From Caballeronia sp. LZ062 (lineage in GTDB: Bacteria > Pseudomonadota > Gammaproteobacteria > Burkholderiales > Burkholderiaceae): 64,000 nucleotides of DNA. Of this stretch, positions 61,741 through 64,000 are shown one piece after another. The notes under the pieces are model-generated. The model was not told the origin of the DNA, did no database searches, and saw only the letters and a list, made by a program, of their open reading frames with translations. The position numbers were made by a program, and so were the translations under genes. Numbering within the stretch: the first letter of the stretch is position 1; each line of letters starts with the position of its first letter. The DNA lies in assembly GCF_031450785.1 (NCBI RefSeq), contig NZ_JARTWB010000002.1, forward strand, positions 1,922,001 to 1,986,000, in the 5' to 3' direction.

Positions 61741-63138
61741 ATGAGCAGCGTATCCAGCGAAGGCACGAGTGCGAACGTGATCCTGCATATCGGCGCGGGG
61801 TCGTTTCATCGCGCGCATCAGGCGTGGTATCTGCACAAGCTGATCGAATCGGGCGATGCGGACTGGTCGCTCGCCGTCGGCAACATTCGCGGCGACATGA
61901 ACGCCGTGCTCGACGCGCTCGCCGCGCAGAACGGCGAATACACGCTGGAAACGGTCACGCCGCAAGGCGAGCGCGAGTATGAAGTCGTGCGCTCGATCAA
62001 GAAGGTCGTGCCGTGGTCGGCGGACTTGAGCGAGCTGATCGCGACGGGCGCCGCGCCCGCGTGCAAGATCGTCTCGTTCACCGTGACCGAAGGCGGCTAT
62101 TACCTCGACGAACACGACAAGCTCGACACCGCCAATCCCGATCTCGCCGCCGACCTCAACGGCGCTAAGACGACCATCTACGGCGCGCTCGCCGCGATCC
62201 TCGAAGCCCGCATGAACAACAATGCCGGCAAAGTCTCGCTGCAAAACTGCGACAACCTGCGCAGCAACGGCGACCGCTTCAAGGCCGGCATGCTCGAATT
62301 CCTGCAACGGCGTGGACAGACGGCGCTGCGCGACTGGATGATCGCGAACACGTCGTGCCCGAACGCAATGGTCGATCGCATCACGCCGCGCCCGACGCCC
62401 GATGTCGCCGAGCGCGTGAAGGCGGCCACCGGCTTCGACGACCGCGCGCCCGTGATGGGCGAGAAGTTCATCCAATGGGTCATCGAAGACAACTTCTGCG
62501 CGGGGCGTCCGGCGTGGGAGAAGGTCGGCGCGGAGATGGTCTCGTCGGTGCATCCGTATGAAGAGGCGAAGATCCGCATTCTCAACGCGAGTCATAGCTG
62601 CATCGCTTGGGCGGGCACGCTCGTCGGCCTGCAATACATTCACGAAGGCACGCAGGACATGGAGATTCGCGCGCTCGCCGAAGCCTATGTCACCGAAGAC
62701 GTGATTCCGTGCCTCACGCCGAGCCCGATCGATCTCGCCAAGTATCGCGACGTGGTGCTCGACCGCTTCAGCAATCCGTATATCAAGGACACGAACCAGC
62801 GCGTCGCCGCCGACGGCTTTTCGAAGCTGCCGGGCTTCATCGCGCCGACGCTCTCGGAATGCTTCGCGCGCGGCATCGATCCGAACGCGACGGCCATGCT
62901 GCCCGCGCTCTTTTTCCGCTTCCTCGAACGCTGGCACGAAGGCAAGCTGCCGTACACGTATCAGGACGGCGTGATGGACCCAGCCGTCGCGCACGGCTTC
63001 TTCACGGCGGCCGATCCCATCGAGGCATTCACCGGCGACAAGCTGCTCTGGGGCAGCATGGCGCAGAGCGAAAGCCTCGAACGCGTGATGCGCGCGGCCA
63101 TCGCGCGCGTCGATGCGTGGCTCGCGAACCGTCCGTAG
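61741..63138 (+). CDS. dalD: D-arabinitol 4-dehydrogenase DalD (mannitol dehydrogenase family)
   Basis: NAD-dependent polyol dehydrogenase oxidising D-arabinitol to D-xylulose. 465 residues in the long-chain mannitol dehydrogenase family. The N-terminal Rossmann domain opens [20 protein letters not shown]. The C-terminal catalytic helix has the family Lys-Asn-His set in [28 protein letters not shown] marks the D-arabinitol/DalD group. The product D-xylulose would be phosphorylated by the XylB encoded 116 bases downstream. A transporter for the polyol is not in the window. Confidence 0.9.
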   Translation: MSSVSSEGTSANVILHIGAGSFHRAHQAWYLHKLIESGDADWSLAVGNIRGDMNAVLDALAAQNGEYTLETVTPQGEREYEVVRSIKKVVPWSADLSELIATGAAPACKIVSFTVTEGGYYLDEHDKLDTANPDLAADLNGAKTTIYGALAAILEARMNNNAGKVSLQNCDNLRSNGDRFKAGMLEFLQRRGQTALRDWMIANTSCPNAMVDRITPRPTPDVAERVKAATGFDDRAPVMGEKFIQWVIEDNFCAGRPAWEKVGAEMVSSVHPYEEAKIRILNASHSCIAWAGTLVGLQYIHEGTQDMEIRALAEAYVTEDVIPCLTPSPIDLAKYRDVVLDRFSNPYIKDTNQRVAADGFSKLPGFIAPTLSECFARGIDPNATAMLPALFFRFLERWHEGKLPYTYQDGVMDPAVAHGFFTAADPIEAFTGDKLLWGSMAQSESLERVMRAAIARVDAWLANRP

Positions 63139-63254
63139 CCTTATCCGCAAGCATCTGCCGCTCCGGTATTGTGCTCATGGCGCGCCGCCGCGCCGGGCGG
63201 TAAATTCCACGTTCTGGCCGGGCATGTGCTCCGGCAACGACCAAGGGCTCGTAC

Positions 63255-64000
63255 ATGTACTTAGGCATCGACCTCGGCACCTCCGAAGTGAAAGTGCTGC
63301 TGCTCGCGAGCGACGGCAGCGTCATCGGCACGGCGGGCACGCCGTTCACCGTCTCGCGTCCGAAGCCGCGCTGGTCGGAACAGAATCCGCTCGACTGGTG
63401 GGAAGGCACGCGCGCCGCGCTCTTCAAGCTGCGCGAGAAGTTTCCGACGGAGTTCGCGCAGGTCCGCGGCATCGGCCTGTCCGGTCAGATGCACGGCGCG
63501 GTGCTGCTCGATTCGAGCGATCGCGTGCTGCGTCCCGCGATCCTTTGGAACGACATGCGCAGCGACAAGGAATGCGCCGAACTCTACGAGCGCGCGCCGA
63601 ATCTGCACGAAATCGCGGGCAATCTCGCGATGCCCGGCTTCACCGCGCCCAAGCTGCTCTGGGTGGCGCACAACGAACCCACGATCTTCAATCAGACTGC
63701 GTGCGTGCTCTTGCCGAAGGACTATCTGCGCATGCATCTGACGGGCACGAAGGTGTCCGATCCATCGGACGCCGCCGGCACGCTCTGGCTCGACGTCGCG
63801 CGCCGCGACTGGTCCGACGAGCTGCTCGCCGCGTGTGGCATGTCGCGTCAGCAGATGCCGTCGCTCGCGGAAGGCAGCCAGCCGTCGGGCACGCTGCGGC
63901 CAGAGCTTGCGGCCGAACTCGGCTTGCGCGATGACGTCGTCGTCGCGGCGGGCGGCGGCGACAACGCCGCGAGCGCGGTCGGCATCGGCGCGACCGAACC
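63255..64000 (+). CDS. xylB: Xylulokinase XylB, partial
   Basis: First 248 residues of an FGGY kinase that phosphorylates D-xylulose to xylulose 5-phosphate. It begins MYLGIDLGTSEVKVLLL, has RWSEQNPLDWW, the xylulokinase-typical GIGLSGQMHGAVLLD, AILWNDMRSDKE, FTAPKLLWV and the Asp of VVAAGGGDNAASAVG. The gene continues past the right edge of the window. It follows dalD in the same direction, and together they make the core of D-arabinitol use. Confidence 0.93.
   Translation, partial: MYLGIDLGTSEVKVLLLASDGSVIGTAGTPFTVSRPKPRWSEQNPLDWWEGTRAALFKLREKFPTEFAQVRGIGLSGQMHGAVLLDSSDRVLRPAILWNDMRSDKECAELYERAPNLHEIAGNLAMPGFTAPKLLWVAHNEPTIFNQTACVLLPKDYLRMHLTGTKVSDPSDAAGTLWLDVARRDWSDELLAACGMSRQQMPSLAEGSQPSGTLRPELAAELGLRDDVVVAAGGGDNAASAVGIGATE

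Overview
The window is about 64 kb of high-GC chromosomal DNA, densely coded with short intergenic gaps. Its protein sequences and gene order (fkpB-ispH, radC/rpmB-rpmG, ribF-ileS-lspA-coaBC, clpS-clpA beside a cspA-type gene, icd divergent from an rluE-type gene, hmgA-fahA) point to a beta-proteobacterium of the Burkholderiaceae, probably Paraburkholderia or Caballeronia. This is a judgement from recognised proteins, not from a database search. I saw no rRNA, tRNA, CRISPR array, transposase, phage module or replication origin.

Layout. 1-4.3 kb: the end of a branched-chain amino-acid binding lipoprotein gene, ispH-fkpB, radC and the L28/L33 ribosomal operon. 4.4-9.3 kb: NAD biosynthesis (nadB convergent with nadA-nadC) and a membrane fatty-acid desaturase with an unusual C-terminal tail. 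9.6-13 kb: an MscS channel and a purN/rRNA methyltransferase pair. 13.1-20.3 kb: ribF-ileS-lspA, then coaBC, a flavin monooxygenase-like gene and dut. 20.3-25.9 kb: clpA-clpS, a cold-shock gene with a long leader, icd and rluE. 26-30.2 kb: a tiny Lys/His-rich secreted protein, a DUF192 protein, a stand-alone second-type EF-G gene and a cupin. 30.3-36.4 kb: a complete peptide/nickel-type ABC importer whose two ATPases are fused, plus a small Rap1a-like secreted protein. 36.6-43.5 kb: an aldo/keto reductase, tandem AspT-type transporters, an AT-rich spacer, a LysR regulator and D-lactate dehydrogenase.

43.5-51.2 kb holds the most system-like block: an MBL-fold exonuclease, an ATP-dependent DNA ligase, an Lhr-Core helicase and a PdeM phosphoesterase. 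This four-gene DNA-repair set is known from other proteobacteria. Here a lipoprotein gene lies inside it, and a small protein resembling plasmid fertility-inhibition (ParB/sulfiredoxin-like) proteins lies next to it. 51.2-56.2 kb: small secreted proteins, two MFS transporters and a large orphan secreted protein. 56.2-58.9 kb: hmgA-fahA for homogentisate breakdown, with a palindromic candidate operator. It diverges from an EAL-family protein that has lost every catalytic signature. 59.9-64 kb: a polyol catabolic cluster in which dalD (D-arabinitol to D-xylulose) lies between an FGGY-family kinase and xylB, which runs off the window edge.

I did not find a clearly undescribed multi-gene system. 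The best leads are the extended ligase/helicase cluster, the degenerate EAL protein, the desaturase tail that resembles transposase C-termini, the Lys/His-rich secreted peptide with its upstream hairpin, and several palindromic elements in promoter regions.
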